This document shows positions 47,444 to 57,868 of a DNA stretch of 64,000 nt, piece by piece. The stretch is from NCBI GenBank assembly GCA_029532415.1, contig JAQOTA010000054.1, forward strand, positions 4,030,001 to 4,094,000, in the 5' to 3' direction. Position numbers and translations under genes: made by a program. Each line of letters opens with the position of its first letter. Position 1 is the first letter of the stretch. The notes below the pieces were generated by a model. That model was not told the origin of the DNA and searched no databases. It saw only the letters and a list, made by a program, of their open reading frames with translations. The DNA comes from Marasmius tenuissimus. Lineage: Eukaryota; Basidiomycota; Agaricomycetes; Agaricales; Marasmiaceae.

Positions 47444-48265
47444 CGATTCGTTCGTGAGAGCCAAGTAATGTGATGCGGTGTGTCGTAGGGTCGGCAATTA
47501 TTCCAAAAAATGCGCTCACTCTGGTGATACCCTTTTCGTCTCAATTACGATGGCCGTGAAGCCAAGGATGAAGTGGGGAGTAACAGAAATGGGCTTCGGG
47601 TGAGACGGGTTGGAGGTCAAGTCAGTAGAAACCGGACGGCGTTGGACGGGGAACGGTGTCCGAATAACCTGATATCCGAGTGCCGGTCTGTATTGACTCA
47701 GATCAGAAGTAGGTCTAGTAGGGTCGTCACTCAGCTTGGGCAAGCCGGTAAGGGTGGATCTTTGAATTGTTAAGTACTAAGAGGCGGCCCGCCGCATTCA
47801 ATGGACTTTGGTGTGGGGTTGCGGGGTCCGTATGTAACGGGACTGTTATCTGTCTCTTCATTATTCTCCAAGTCTCTATCAGGAGTTTCATCTCTTAGGC
47901 CGCCGAAGAGCCACTAAGTATACTGTTTGACTCGTGAGCTCAGGTTTCTCCATAATAACTGCATGCAACTTCCAAGTAACGTTTCAATTTCATCGGCCAC
48001 ACTGAGGGCCTCGAACTATCTATGAAAACTCAGCGAGGGCTTCAACTTTTTGAACCCAAAGAACTAGGGTACACTCATGTATATTCATGATTCAAACTGT
48101 CGCGGTCAGGGCGGTACTACTCTGGTAAAGCAGTACCAGTGCCACAACTCAGAAATCGTGAGGACGCATGAAAACCGATCTATTCTGGATTGTGCCAAAT
48201 GCTGATCGATTGTTTTACAATACCGCGCACTCTGGACCTCCCCCGTCGTTCTATCTTCCCCGCTC

Positions 48266-48686
48266 TTAGATGGCGCAAATTTCGGCCACTTGACAGCTAT
48301 AGCATCCGGGACGTTAGTATCAACCTTTGGAAGACAAGCGGGGTGCTTACGTGGCTTGTCCGACAGTTCCACAGCAGAGTTCTCCTGGGCCAGTGCCTAA
48401 AACACGAGTTGAGATGGTCAGTAAACTGAGGGCTAATAGTCAGTGTTAAGATGTACATGGCTGTCAGGGCGAGTGGCAATATAAGCACGTTGAATGTGTA
48501 GATGAGACTGTTGTCACTCACTTGGTCAGGGCCGCAAGCTATTCAAAAGAAAAGACATAGCGGTCGTCAGTCAACACCCAAACTGTGAAGAGCAGAATGA
48601 TACTAACATTGCTGTCGAGCAACAAGAGGGTTGGCAGCAACGAGGCCGACCGCGGCGAGCACGAATGTAATAGCAGTGAAACGCAT
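48266..48686 (-). CDS. Six-cysteine secreted peptide with 4-nt micro-exon (member 3)
   Basis: A 58-residue secreted peptide from exons 48608-48686, 48522-48538 (17 nt), 48457-48460 (4 nt, CCAT), 48351-48396 and 48266-48296. The signal peptide is MRFTAITFVLAAVGLVAANP, then LVAR. The domain is C-x5-C-x6-CC-x7-C-x5-C, with QPCTGPGELCCGTVGQATC. Micro-exon flanks are ACAG before and GTACAT after. If the 4-base exon is skipped, exon 3 reads ALAQENSAVELS, which lacks cysteines. It is most similar to member 4, with which it shares a 1.6 kb duplicated block. A TATAAAA lies 78 bases upstream. Confidence 0.8.
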
Positions 48687-48763
48687 GGTGAATGTGAACT
48701 CGGCGAACTGAGGACAATGAACAACTGGGGTGTTGTGAATCTCCTAGGACGCCTTTGAGGTGC

Positions 48764-48770
48764 TTTTATA
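48764..48770 (-). promoter_or_regulatory. TATA box of secreted peptide gene 3
   Basis: TATAAAA on the minus strand, 78 bases before the start codon. The surrounding sequence is conserved in gene 4. Confidence 0.5.
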
Positions 48771-49410
48771 GCTTTCGAGATGGGACGCCAAGAGTTTGTG
48801 AGGCCTTTGAATATGTAAACTGAGAGAACATTGCTCCCGCGCTTCCCACCACCGCTTTGCCCGTAATGCGGTTACACATCAGATGAAACGATAAGTCGGT
48901 TATACACGAGCTCCGAGCGTTGCGGGTAGTGCAGAAGGAGCAAAGTTTGAACTAGACCAAGGCCTTGAGTGTTTTCAGGGGTCTCACAGAGTCTTCCCGT
49001 GACTCTCAGCGGCAGGGTGAGTAAAGTCTAGTAGAGTTTTTGATTGAAAAGAATACGTACAGTTCGATGACACTATGTGTCAGAACCCCAGTCGAGCATC
49101 CCTGGGCTGTCGTACGACAGAGGCGGGGTTCTGACTATCACAACTAGAAGGTGGTGGTGGACACGCGACAAAAAAGTTGACCTTCAAGACCGACACTAAT
49201 AGCTCCCCTTGAGGCCAAATAATCGAGGTGAAATCAACAAGGTGAGAGAGACCCAGAGTCCTCTGAGCGTGTATTCTCCATTCCTGAAGCCGTCGACTAC
49301 CACACGGTCGCATTCATTCGCTTGATTTTCGAAACGCAGGGGCTGTTGAATAGAGAATGACCGTCAGCGAGCTAGGGACCGTATATGTATGGGACGAGTG
49401 AATATTGGAG

Positions 49411-49894
49411 TGCAAGGGTCAGTGGTCCTCTTGTGTCCCTCCTTGGCTGTGCAATCTGACAATGGTCCGTCAACTATTTGACAGGCCCCAAACCATGTCA
49501 TGGTATGCGCGCATCACCCTCGAGGCTTTCGTTCCCGTTGAATGACTGAAACCTTCTTCAGGCAGTGTGATTACCGAAGGCTCTCTTCGTTTTGGCACGA
49601 CCGTTGAATTTCATGGCAAACAGGTGTTGTACGTACCCATCTTTGTCATCGTCAACCCCCTGTGCCTGACGTCTTCGCAACAGCGCCTGGCGCCACTGGG
49701 GATGTGTCACCAGAGAGCAGCTTGAGAACGTGAAAGCTCAGTTTGAGGAGGCCTCGGAGCTCGACGGATTCGAGGACCTCAAGGAGGAAGATCAGGAACG
49801 CGTCAAGAAGGCTTATGAAGATGGTCACGTCGCTGATGAGGACATTCCGGATACTGCAAGGGAACCTGCGGGCGATGAAGACGAAGAAGACTAG
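49411..49894 (+). pseudogene. PARP-type zinc-finger protein, 5'-truncated
   Basis: Supported pieces are 49411-49417, 49485-49502, 49562-49628 and 49684-49894. Spliced, they read CKGPKPCHG, SVITEGSLRFGTTVEFHGKQ, VFAWRHWGCVTREQLENVKA, then FEEASELDGFEDLKEEDQER and an acidic tail to the stop at 49892. This matches small fungal proteins with one PARP-type zinc finger (C..C...H..C, here C, C, H of WRHWGC), a nick-sensing DNA-binding fold. The expected N-terminal residues before CKG are missing: an in-frame TGA lies just upstream and the sequence there belongs to the 1.6 kb duplicated block. The gene seems to have lost its first exon and promoter at the duplication junction. Confidence 0.7.
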
Positions 49895-50764
49895 GAAAAG
49901 CCCACGAATTTTAAATAGGGCTCCTGACGCGGATGGGTCGGATTGGGCTGGTATCCGTCAAATACTTGGTCAATCGTAGTCTGCGGCCTGCCACATAGTG
50001 GCAGCCATACTACGGATTCGGAGTTTTGCGAGTTGCAGTTTCAATTAGCAACAAAAACTTCATCTGGTTCTGCAGGCGCTTTTCCCACAAATACAAGTAC
50101 CTCCGTTTCGTGCTAGTCGACATTGCCATCAGTAACTGGGGCCATTGTGACCTGATAGGACAATGCGACGCACGATACGGAAATCCAAACCGAGTGGCTC
50201 AAAACATTAGGCGACTGTCGGGTTATAGACACGCGTCTTAGCCTTCTGGAAGAGGGATTGAGAAGAGGGAGAGGATTGTCGAATTCGCTGATGATTAATC
50301 GTCTCCACTCTGGCTGTGCTACCAACTCGGAAACCGCCAGGTCGAGCACGCAGACTGAGAGCTTGTATGGGCGACGGTTGGGTGAGGAAAATTCATGACA
50401 TCGTGGTTGCAGTCTCAGTTGACCACTGACGAGCACTGGGGCATCGTCGTTCTGAGGTTTCGGGTTAGGGTTAGACCTTAGGCAGGCAACTCGGGCCGAA
50501 AATAGGAGTCATTCACGCTGAATCTTCAGGATGCTACTCCTTTCGGGCCAATTTCTTGAAACTTGACTGAGCAACAAGACTGAAGTACTGAAAGATGGTT
50601 GAAACCTGCGAGTTCTATCACTCTGCCGCCCAGCCTGCAGTCACAGCTTCAGAGGTCGATATGTCTGATGACAAGTCACACAAATAGAGGCCACAACAAT
50701 GCCACAAGACGGCGATCCTGCAGTCAAAATGCCGAAACCAAAACCAACTGTGGCGCCGCATTCT
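49895..50764. other. Intergenic between duplicated units
   Basis: No gene was recognised. A telomere-like GGGTTAGGGTTAG lies at 50462-50474. It is probably the original 3' flank of the truncated zinc-finger gene. Confidence 0.35.
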
Positions 50765-51234
50765 GTCAATGGACTTTGGTGGGCTCGTATGTAGCGGGAC
50801 TGTCATATTCATACTTTCAGTGTTCTACAAGTCTCCATTAGGGGGTTCATTGGACAAGCCACAGGAGAGCCAATAAGTATTTTGTTTGACTCATGAACTC
50901 AGCTCGCTTGAAGATAATTTCATGCAACAATGATACGGGTAACGACGTTTCAAGCTCATCGACCACCGAAGGCCTCGGACTATCTACGAAAACTCGGCGA
51001 GGACTTCAATTTTTTGGACCTTAAGAACCAGAGAGGATACACTCTTGTACAGTATATCCGTGATTCGAATTTTTGCGGACAGGGCGGTACTGTTCGAGTA
51101 AGGCGGTATACCAACTCAGAAATCACGAACAAACACAAGTAAACCGATTTATTCTGGATTGTATCAAATGCCGATCGATTGTTTCACAAAACCCCGCACT
51201 CCATAGGGCCTCTCCCGCTATTCTAACTTCGTTC

Positions 51235-51656
51235 TTAGTTGATGCAAAAGTCCGCCACCATACAGCTATAGCGTCCGGGACGTGAGTATCAATCTTTGGG
51301 AGACAAGCGGGGTGCTTACGTGGCTTTTCCGACACTTCCACAGCAGAGTTCTCCTTTGCCTTTGCCTAAAACACGAGTAAAAAATGGTAAGTAGACTGAG
51401 GGTTTATGGTCAAGGTTAAGATGTACATGGCTGAATGAGTGACTATATGAGTACATTGGATGCGTAGAAGAGATGATTGTCACTCACTTTGTCATGGCTG
51501 CAAGCTATTCGCAGACAGACAGCGGTCGTCAGTCGGCATTCAGAGCATGGGAGGAGCGGAACGATACTAACGATCTCCCGGCTTCCGAGGGACAAGAGGG
51601 TTGGCAGCAACGAAGCCGACCGCGGCGAGCACGAATGCAATAGCAGTGAAACGCAT
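51235..51656 (-). CDS. Six-cysteine secreted peptide with 4-nt micro-exon (member 4)
   Basis: A 60-residue secreted peptide from exons 51572-51656, 51488-51504 (17 nt), 51427-51430 (4 nt, CCAT), 51320-51365 and 51235-51265. The signal peptide is MRFTAIAFVLAAVGFVAANP, then LVPR. The domain is C-x5-C-x6-CC-x7-C-x5-C, with KPCKGKGELCCGSVGKATC, and is more basic than the other members. The micro-exon keeps CAG before and GTACAT after, as in member 3, although the flanking introns have diverged. This retention supports real use of the exon. A TATAAAA lies 43 bases upstream. Confidence 0.8.
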
Positions 51657-51698
51657 GGTGAATGTAGGGTCGATGAAGAACTGGGATTGTTGAGGTGC

Positions 51699-51705
51699 TT
51701 TTATA
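51699..51705 (-). promoter_or_regulatory. TATA box of secreted peptide gene 4
   Basis: TATAAAA on the minus strand, 43 bases before the start codon, in a context shared with gene 3. Confidence 0.5.
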
Positions 51706-52370
51706 GCTTTGGAGGTGAGGCGCCAAGAGTTCTCGAAACCTGTTAATGTAAACTGAGAGAATGTTGCTCCCGCTTCCCACCGTTTTGCCCGTAATTCGGT
51801 TGCAGATGAAGTGAAACGACAAATCGGGTCTACACGAGCTCCGACCGTTGCAGGTAGCGCAGAAGGAGCAAAGTTCGAACTGGACCAAGGTCTTGAGTGT
51901 CTTCGAAAGTCACATCGGAGCCTTCTCGTGGCTCTCAACTGCAGGGTTGTGAGTTTGCAGTGCACAGAGCTTTTTTTGTAGAACAGGATACGTGCAGTTT
52001 CCCAGAAGTAGTCAATCCTGAGTTTGACACTACTATGTGTCAAAACCCCACGCAAGCGAGACTAGGCTGTCGTGACTCGTAAGCACGTCAGATCTCAGAG
52101 ACGGGGTTCTGGTTATCACGACTGGAACATGGTGTAGACTTGCGATAAAATATTCGACGTTTGAGACCTATACGAATGGCTCCTCTTGACGCTAAATCAT
52201 CAAGGTGAAAGAGACTCTTCTGGGGATGTTTTCTCCGTTCCTGAGACCGTCGACTACCACACAGCGGCATTCGCTCGCTTGACATTCGAAATGCAAGGGC
52301 TGTTGAATAGAGAGTGACCGGCGAGCTGAGGACCGTATACATATATATGAAGTGAGTGGATATTAGAGAT

Positions 52371-54557
52371 GACACGCAGGGGTATTGGGTGGCCACCGAG
52401 CCACAATTGTCGTTTGAGCCTAAAGATTGTCAGGCAGACTCACGAGAAGTCAATGATTTCTCCTGTTAGAGATTACCGAGCAGATTCGACTCTTATAGGC
52501 TGAGATAGCTCGAGGATCTGGGTCAGAGGGGTCAGCCCGTTGAGGCCGTCGTTGTTGAAGTGAAACTTTGACTCGGATTCAATCCGAATCGTTGGCGCAT
52601 AACTTCCGCGGGAGGGGGGTAAGAAAGCTCGAGATCAAATATTAAGGTCCAAGTCCCGAGTATCTCCTAGTCTTAGGCTATTTCCTCACGCCACTGGAGA
52701 TATTGAGAGACTTGTCTGTCCGATGTCGACGGGACAGAAGGAGAGAGAGGAGCAGAACAAATGGGCCCGAAACGTACAAGTGTTCAGTATGCTCCGCAAA
52801 GCTTTGTTTCCACATCTGGCACGATGTGATTAGTCGTTCAAAACACGCTTGATCAGGAATTGCGGATGCGTACCTCCGGGGCGTCCCTGCCTTCGCTCTT
52901 CCACCGCTCGCGTTCCATTACTACCCCCCGTTCCTTCGGGTCAAACATGTACATTTCGTGAAGTATCGAAGAGTTAAATGTCATCACACTTGTATACGCT
53001 GTACTACAAGATTCAATCAAAGTGAGCGTGTAGCACAGCCAAGAACAACATCTTTGACACTCGCCTCTTCATACTCCGACTCTTCGTTTCCTGTCCCCAA
53101 TCGCGCCATCCAGTTGTTAATGGTCAAGCTCTCGAAGCCGCTATTGATGTTACAGTCCCGCCATGAAGACAAAATATGGTTTTCGGAGCGGTTGCGAATC
53201 ATGGCGGAGCAAAAACCTGGTACTGAAGGCCAGTGAAACCCACGATTGTACTGATGTGTTCGAGGATTACCTGAGATTCATCCGTCTTATATACACCAAA
53301 ACTCGAAGAGTCACGAGCTGCTATCAAGATGAATCTGGCCCCGTGTAATAAGCACTAGTACGACAGGAAGAACCTTCACCGCAAAACTATTCGAGTAAAC
53401 TTGAGGATGGAACTAAGGGCCAAAGCCAAGGGACTTGAGTAAAAAATGGGAACTTTTGAGCCGGCTACGAAGGTCTACACTTCCTATTCCCGCTACTGAC
53501 GTAAGGAAGTAGAAGGGTATTTACCAGGCTGAAAAAAAAATCTCTTTGCGTGGAAATTGCACATTGGCGCTGAAAATTCCCTTTCATGGTAACGAATAAG
53601 CGCCATAACAATACAAATGCCCCCAAATAGGCGCCGCCATTCAAATATGAGCGCTTTCTGGGCAGAGTTCTAAACAGAAAATTCCATGCAACTCCGGCTG
53701 GGGGGAAGGACGACTGCTCGCCCATTCAGTCCTTCAGGCTTGGCGAAAAGTCTTGGCGCAAAAAACAAGCGCCGTGGGCATTCAGAGCGCCTAAGACGCT
53801 GCAGGCTGCAATTCAAACGAACAGGCGCCGCTATACAGATTTAAGCGCTTCCTATGCGAGGGAAGAGTTGGGGAAGGACGACTGCTCGCCCATTCAGTCC
53901 GTCGTTAGGCTCCCAAGGCAAACTCCATGTTGAGAACTGCTACAATACGAGGAGCCGGCCAAAGGCCGGGGGACGAGTATTGCTGTGGTGAATCTCTCAA
54001 CCAATGACCATTGTCAATATTTAATGAGCTAGTACTATAGTCTGGTATAGTCTGGTATAGTCATGATTGTGTCCTATTGCAGTATGTACCACATGAAAAC
54101 ATGTACATTGAAGCCTGGGTCTGAGGCCCCTACTACAGTCTTCCATAGACTTTACAGACTTTAGAGTCGTCTCAGGCCTCAGTGCAGACTGTATGGTACA
54201 GTTGTTAGTACATCAGTAGCGGGCCGTGCCGCGTAAGGCGGCGACTAAACTTATTTGCTGGTTTAAAAACTCTTGCTCTTGCCTGAGGTAGGTACCGCGG
54301 TCGCGTAGGCGGCTAGATAGGAGAGAGATCTAGATCAAGAAAAGCAAGTCCGGCGCCTCCTTGAGCTTACGTCATTCTGAAAATTGCATCAACCGGATTC
54401 AGATCGTATGTAAGTACTGTATCAGGTAGAACGCCCGAAGTCGCGACATAATGCGTGTTCAGATACCGCTACTCTCCCATTATAAAGCCCAAAAGAAAAT
54501 CCTATGTAGTCCCAATATATATCCCAATAAATACCCGGCGTATGCCTTCCAACCCCC
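52371..54557. other. 2.2 kb gene-poor region
   Basis: No gene was recognised. It holds the short repeats at 53631-53902 and a TATAGTCTGG tandem run near 54038-54060. The section 54220-54320 is rich in GCGGC/CGCG and may be remnant mobile-element sequence, but no terminal repeats or transposase were seen. Confidence 0.4.
53631..53902. repeat. Two copies of an approx. 100-base direct repeat
   Basis: Unit 1 (53631-53731) starts GGCGCCGCCATTCAAATAT with GAGCGCTTTC. Unit 2 (53822-53902) starts GGCGCCGCTATACAGATTTA with AGCGCTTCC. Both end in the same 30-base block that begins GGGAAGGACGACTGCTCGCC (53702 and 53871). GGCGCC/AAGCGCC motifs recur between them. Confidence 0.6.
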
Positions 54558-55322
54558 TTAGATGAAGAGCGCAAGAGCACCCGCACCAACAAGTCCCGCA
54601 AGGCTCACATCAAGCCCAGAGGCTCCATTCCCACTCGACCTTGTAGCACCAGAAGGGCTAGTCGTACCAGCAGAAGCGGACTTGCTTCCACTGGCAGACT
54701 TGTTACCACTCGCACTCGCAACCTTGCTGACAGACGAAGGGAGCTTAGCAGCAGGAGGGGCAGTGATCTGACCTGGGTTGGTGACAGTCGCGGTGGCCGT
54801 GATGGTGATCTTCGAAGGTGGTGCAACGGAGATGGAGGAAGCACGGCAGGCTTGGATGATTCCTCCAACGCTTTCCTTGATGGCTTCAGCCTCGGCTCTG
54901 GTTTCGGCAGTGGCTTGTTGGTCTCTGCAGGCGGCACATTCGCTGAGACCGTCGATGCTAGTCTGTGTACAGAAACAAGCGAGGGAGTTGGATTGCTCGT
55001 GGCAAGACTGAAGAAAATCGAAACAGTTAGTTGTGGGCCGATACGATGAGCTCAGAGGGGAAGCTCACGCTGTAGATGCTGGAAGCAATGTTGCAGACGT
55101 TGACACAAGGGTCGGTAGCGACGGGAGTACCATTTCCAGTCGAGGCGGTAGTGGTCTCAGTGCCGGCGTGCGTAGTGGAGCTGCCGTCGTGTTCCTCTTC
55201 CTGACGCGGCAATCTGCTGGCAACGACTAGAGCGCAGTCAGTACAGAATAAGGTACAGTGAGAGTGAAAGTCAGCTTACCGGAAGAAACAGCAATAGCGC
55301 AGAGAATGAAGACAGCACGCAT
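54558..55322 (-). CDS. GPI-anchored, Ser/Thr-rich cell wall protein with eight cysteines
   Basis: The start at 55322 gives a signal peptide MRAVFILCAIAVSS, then over an intron VVASRLPRQEEEHDGSST and a Thr-rich linker. The cysteine domain reads DPCVNVCNIASSIYSSC, LACFCTQTS, SECAACRDQ and IIQACRASS, eight cysteines in all. A Ser/Ala/Gly-rich stretch (SASGNKSASGSKSASAG) follows, and the protein ends in a small-residue site and a hydrophobic tail, DVSLAGLVGAGALALFI, typical of GPI anchoring. Three exons join in frame. The spacing recalls the CFEM fold, but the aspartate expected between the third and fourth cysteines of CFEM is absent, so it is better placed with other fungal eight-Cys wall proteins. 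Location is cell wall or outer membrane leaflet; function unknown. Confidence 0.8.
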
Positions 55323-55785
55323 TATGAATGTGTGGGTATTGAGAAGAAGATGGATAGATGCCGAGGGTTAGAAGGCCGAGGGATGCTGGAGAGATGAGAG
55401 GTAGGAGAGGTAGAGCTGAAGCTGAAGTTTATTGGTGCAATGCATTAGCTTTTATACACGTTCAGTGGGTACTGCCGCAAGACAGTTTCGACCCCTGAGG
55501 AACTCGGAGGTGTAAGTAGCGGTGAGAAAGGAGGCCTCCGCTCGAGACATCAACATGGTCGAGGACGATAAACATGGACAAGGACTCTCGAGCGGGTACA
55601 TTGGTAAACGGGGAAGGCGTGCGTGTCGGTATGGGCCGAGGGTTGGAGCGCACAGGACAGCGTCAAAACCCCCTGGTGCTCGGAAGGATAGTCACCTCAG
55701 CCCAGCCCTACACCTCAAAACTGAGGCATAGACCCGACATCCTCGATCGTCTATAATCATCCCTCCTTCCTCCCCTGTCTGTGCC

Positions 55786-57636
55786 TCACAACGCAGCAAA
55801 TGTCTCACTGCTCAGAACCTCCTCACATCCATACACCGCAAGGCCCGCCTCATCTTCCACGCGCTCCAACAACACCTTCACATTCCCCCGATCGAAATCC
55901 CTCAAGATCGACTCCCGAATCACTTCAACGTCGAAATCGCTGGTATGGAAGCAGACCGTGCACCGCTCCAAGGGGGTCGGCGGAGTAGGCACGGTACTCT
56001 TCTTTCGGTATCCTCCGAAACCTCTATAACCCATAGGTACAACCCATCGGGTAGAGACGATGTTAAGAAGGTTTCGAAGGAACTTTTCTCGATTCGAACG
56101 AAGGTAGTTTCCGAGACGTGTGCACTGGGTTGCTGGTCGTATAACGAACCTGAGTTCTTTCAAACGTGGTAAAGCATATGAATAGATAAAGTCGAAAGTT
56201 TTGAACCTTGACACTGCTTCTGAGGGGTTGACGCCCAAGGTGAGCGATTCGAGAGTACTCTGAACGTGCCCGAAGAAATAGAAGAATTGGTGCAGGGACC
56301 GGTCGCGCCATAGTACGCCGTATATCGTCAGCCGTGTGAGGGAGGCATCGGAACGGCCGACCAAATCGAGATAAGCGTAGAATGAACCGGGATGGGCATC
56401 ATCCCGTATGATGAGCTCTTTCAAGTTGGGTAGAATGAGGCGGTCGAAGATGTGCACCGAACGTTCGTTGGGGGTGTTGGGAACGTGGAAAATATCGTCC
56501 TTGGGGGCACGATACTCCAACTTTTCGATAGAAGAGTTGCATAGTCTGGCCCCCAGGAGCGCTTCACGATCGCTGGCGCTGTGTACTGATTGATGGAGGT
56601 CTATACGTACGGGCCTCGCGGACCCGGCGCAGAAAATCGTCGCGATTCCCCATTTGACCCATTCGTGAGGGAACGAGCAATAGGTGAGGTGAAGGGTATC
56701 CAACTGATCGAATGGTATCGAGAAGACAATGAAAGGGAGGCACATCTCTTCGATATGAACAAATTTGAGCCGTGGACAGGACCTGAATAACCATCTAGGG
56801 TTACTGTGGTACCGCTGTCGAGCTTCCTCCAGCCAAACATCCCGGCGACGAGTCTCCTCGTCATCCCCACAGGGAAACGAAACGTGAAGAGCCTCCAGCA
56901 ACGGCACATCGACACCTTTCATCGCGAAAACCTCCAATCCATGAGGAGGACATTCCAACCGTAACGTGCGGAAATACCGAGCATGTTCGAGGAGCATAAT
57001 CACAACCTCCGTATCCAGAGATGAAAACTCCGACTTTGGAGTCTTCAAGTAAACATCCAACCCAAACCCTGGTGGCCTGTTCACCGCAAACGACACCCAT
57101 TTCCGTAATGCTCCTCCATTAGGCCAGATCTGAGAGAAATACTCCGCTTCCGTGCATACGGAGATCTTCTGCCACAGTTCTTTGGTGGTAATCGCGATGA
57201 GATGCCACCTGAGGCATACGGTGCTGAGAATCCAGGGGAAGGCGCCCCCGTGAAATGGGTTCATGTTGGTGAACTCGGATGAGGGAGGTTCGTCGCGGTA
57301 GTGGGCTAAGATGAAGATGTAGGATAGGATTTTGTCTGGGAGGCGCGTTATTGGTGGGATGAAGGACCAACTCCGTGAAGTCAGTGTCGTGGGTATGTTA
57401 TCGGCTGGTGGGAACTTGAGTGGCACATGTCAGACTTCAGATAAGCGGGTTTCGTGAAAGAGAATGCATACCATAGAGGTGCGGGCAAACGATGGGTGTG
57501 GTTCGAGAAGAGGGATGCCAGCGAGTTCGTCTGTGCCCTTTCGGATGAGCGGAATGAGAGTGGCGGAATATGTACCGTATGCAACGCGCTCGGGGAGTGC
57601 ATCACTCGACGATGGTAACTCGGGGCGGGCAACCAT
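55786..57636 (-). CDS. F-box protein with LRR-like C-terminus
   Basis: The start at 57636 reads MVARPELPSSSDALPERVA. A short intron (GTATGC to CTCAAG, about 55 bases) joins ARTSM to FPPADNIPTTLTSRSWSF. The F-box follows: ITRLPDKILSYIFILAHYRD, WILSTVCLRWHLIAITTKEL, WQKISV. The remaining 450 residues have repeated leucine-rich segments such as LRLECPPHGLEVFAMK, LDTLHLTYCSFPHEWVKWGI, LPNLKELIIRDDAHPG and LESLTLGVNPSEA, as in agaricomycete F-box proteins with degenerate LRRs. This F-box is of a different class from the pair at 12.5 and 38 kb. A role as SCF substrate adaptor is inferred. Confidence 0.78.
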
Positions 57637-57868
57637 AGGAATGTCGAAGTTTCAAACGTTTTGGTAGAGTCGGTATACGGGAAGGAAGATGGTGATAAGA
57701 TCCCTCCCAACCACCAATCACTTTATACGATAGGCAGGAGGGTCAAAGCACCGTCACGATACTGGGTAACCGCACGACATATAAACGCGTTTGGGAGACA
57801 ATGAGCGATGGTGGTAAAAGAATCCATAACGATACATACATACATGAACAACAAAGAGATGGAAGGTG

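Larger units (their letters stand above)
47797..49414. repeat. 1.6 kb direct duplication, left unit
   Basis: Matches 50765-52350 in the same orientation from CAATGGACTTTGGTG through peptide gene 3 and its promoter to CCGTATAT..ATATTGGAG. The unit therefore carries the whole gene plus about 700 bases upstream. Similarity stops at about 49410, exactly where a zinc-finger gene fragment begins. Confidence 0.75.
50765..52370. repeat. 1.6 kb direct duplication, right unit
   Basis: Second copy of the block at 47797-49414. Peptide gene 4 lies inside. Relative to the left unit there are small deletions, for example in the promoter, where gene 4 has 43 rather than 78 bases between TATA and ATG. Confidence 0.75.

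Noticed and set aside
48106..48372. Longer minus-strand frame around exons 3-4 of peptide gene 3
   Set aside because: It is the wrong frame read through the intron. The spliced reading restores the six-cysteine pattern seen in all five genes.
49411..49417. Seven-base first exon as proof that the zinc-finger gene is complete
   Set aside because: TGCAAGG fits CKG in frame, but a stop codon lies just upstream in that frame and the sequence there belongs to the duplicated block, so it is more likely the tail of a lost exon.
45481..51656. Hydrophobin identity for the small secreted peptides
   Set aside because: Hydrophobins have eight cysteines with two CC pairs and about 100 residues. Here there are six cysteines, one CC pair and about 60 residues.
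54558..55322. CFEM domain in the GPI protein
   Set aside because: The eight cysteines recall CFEM, but the conserved Asp before the CxC is absent and the spacing after the sixth Cys differs. Left as an eight-Cys wall protein.
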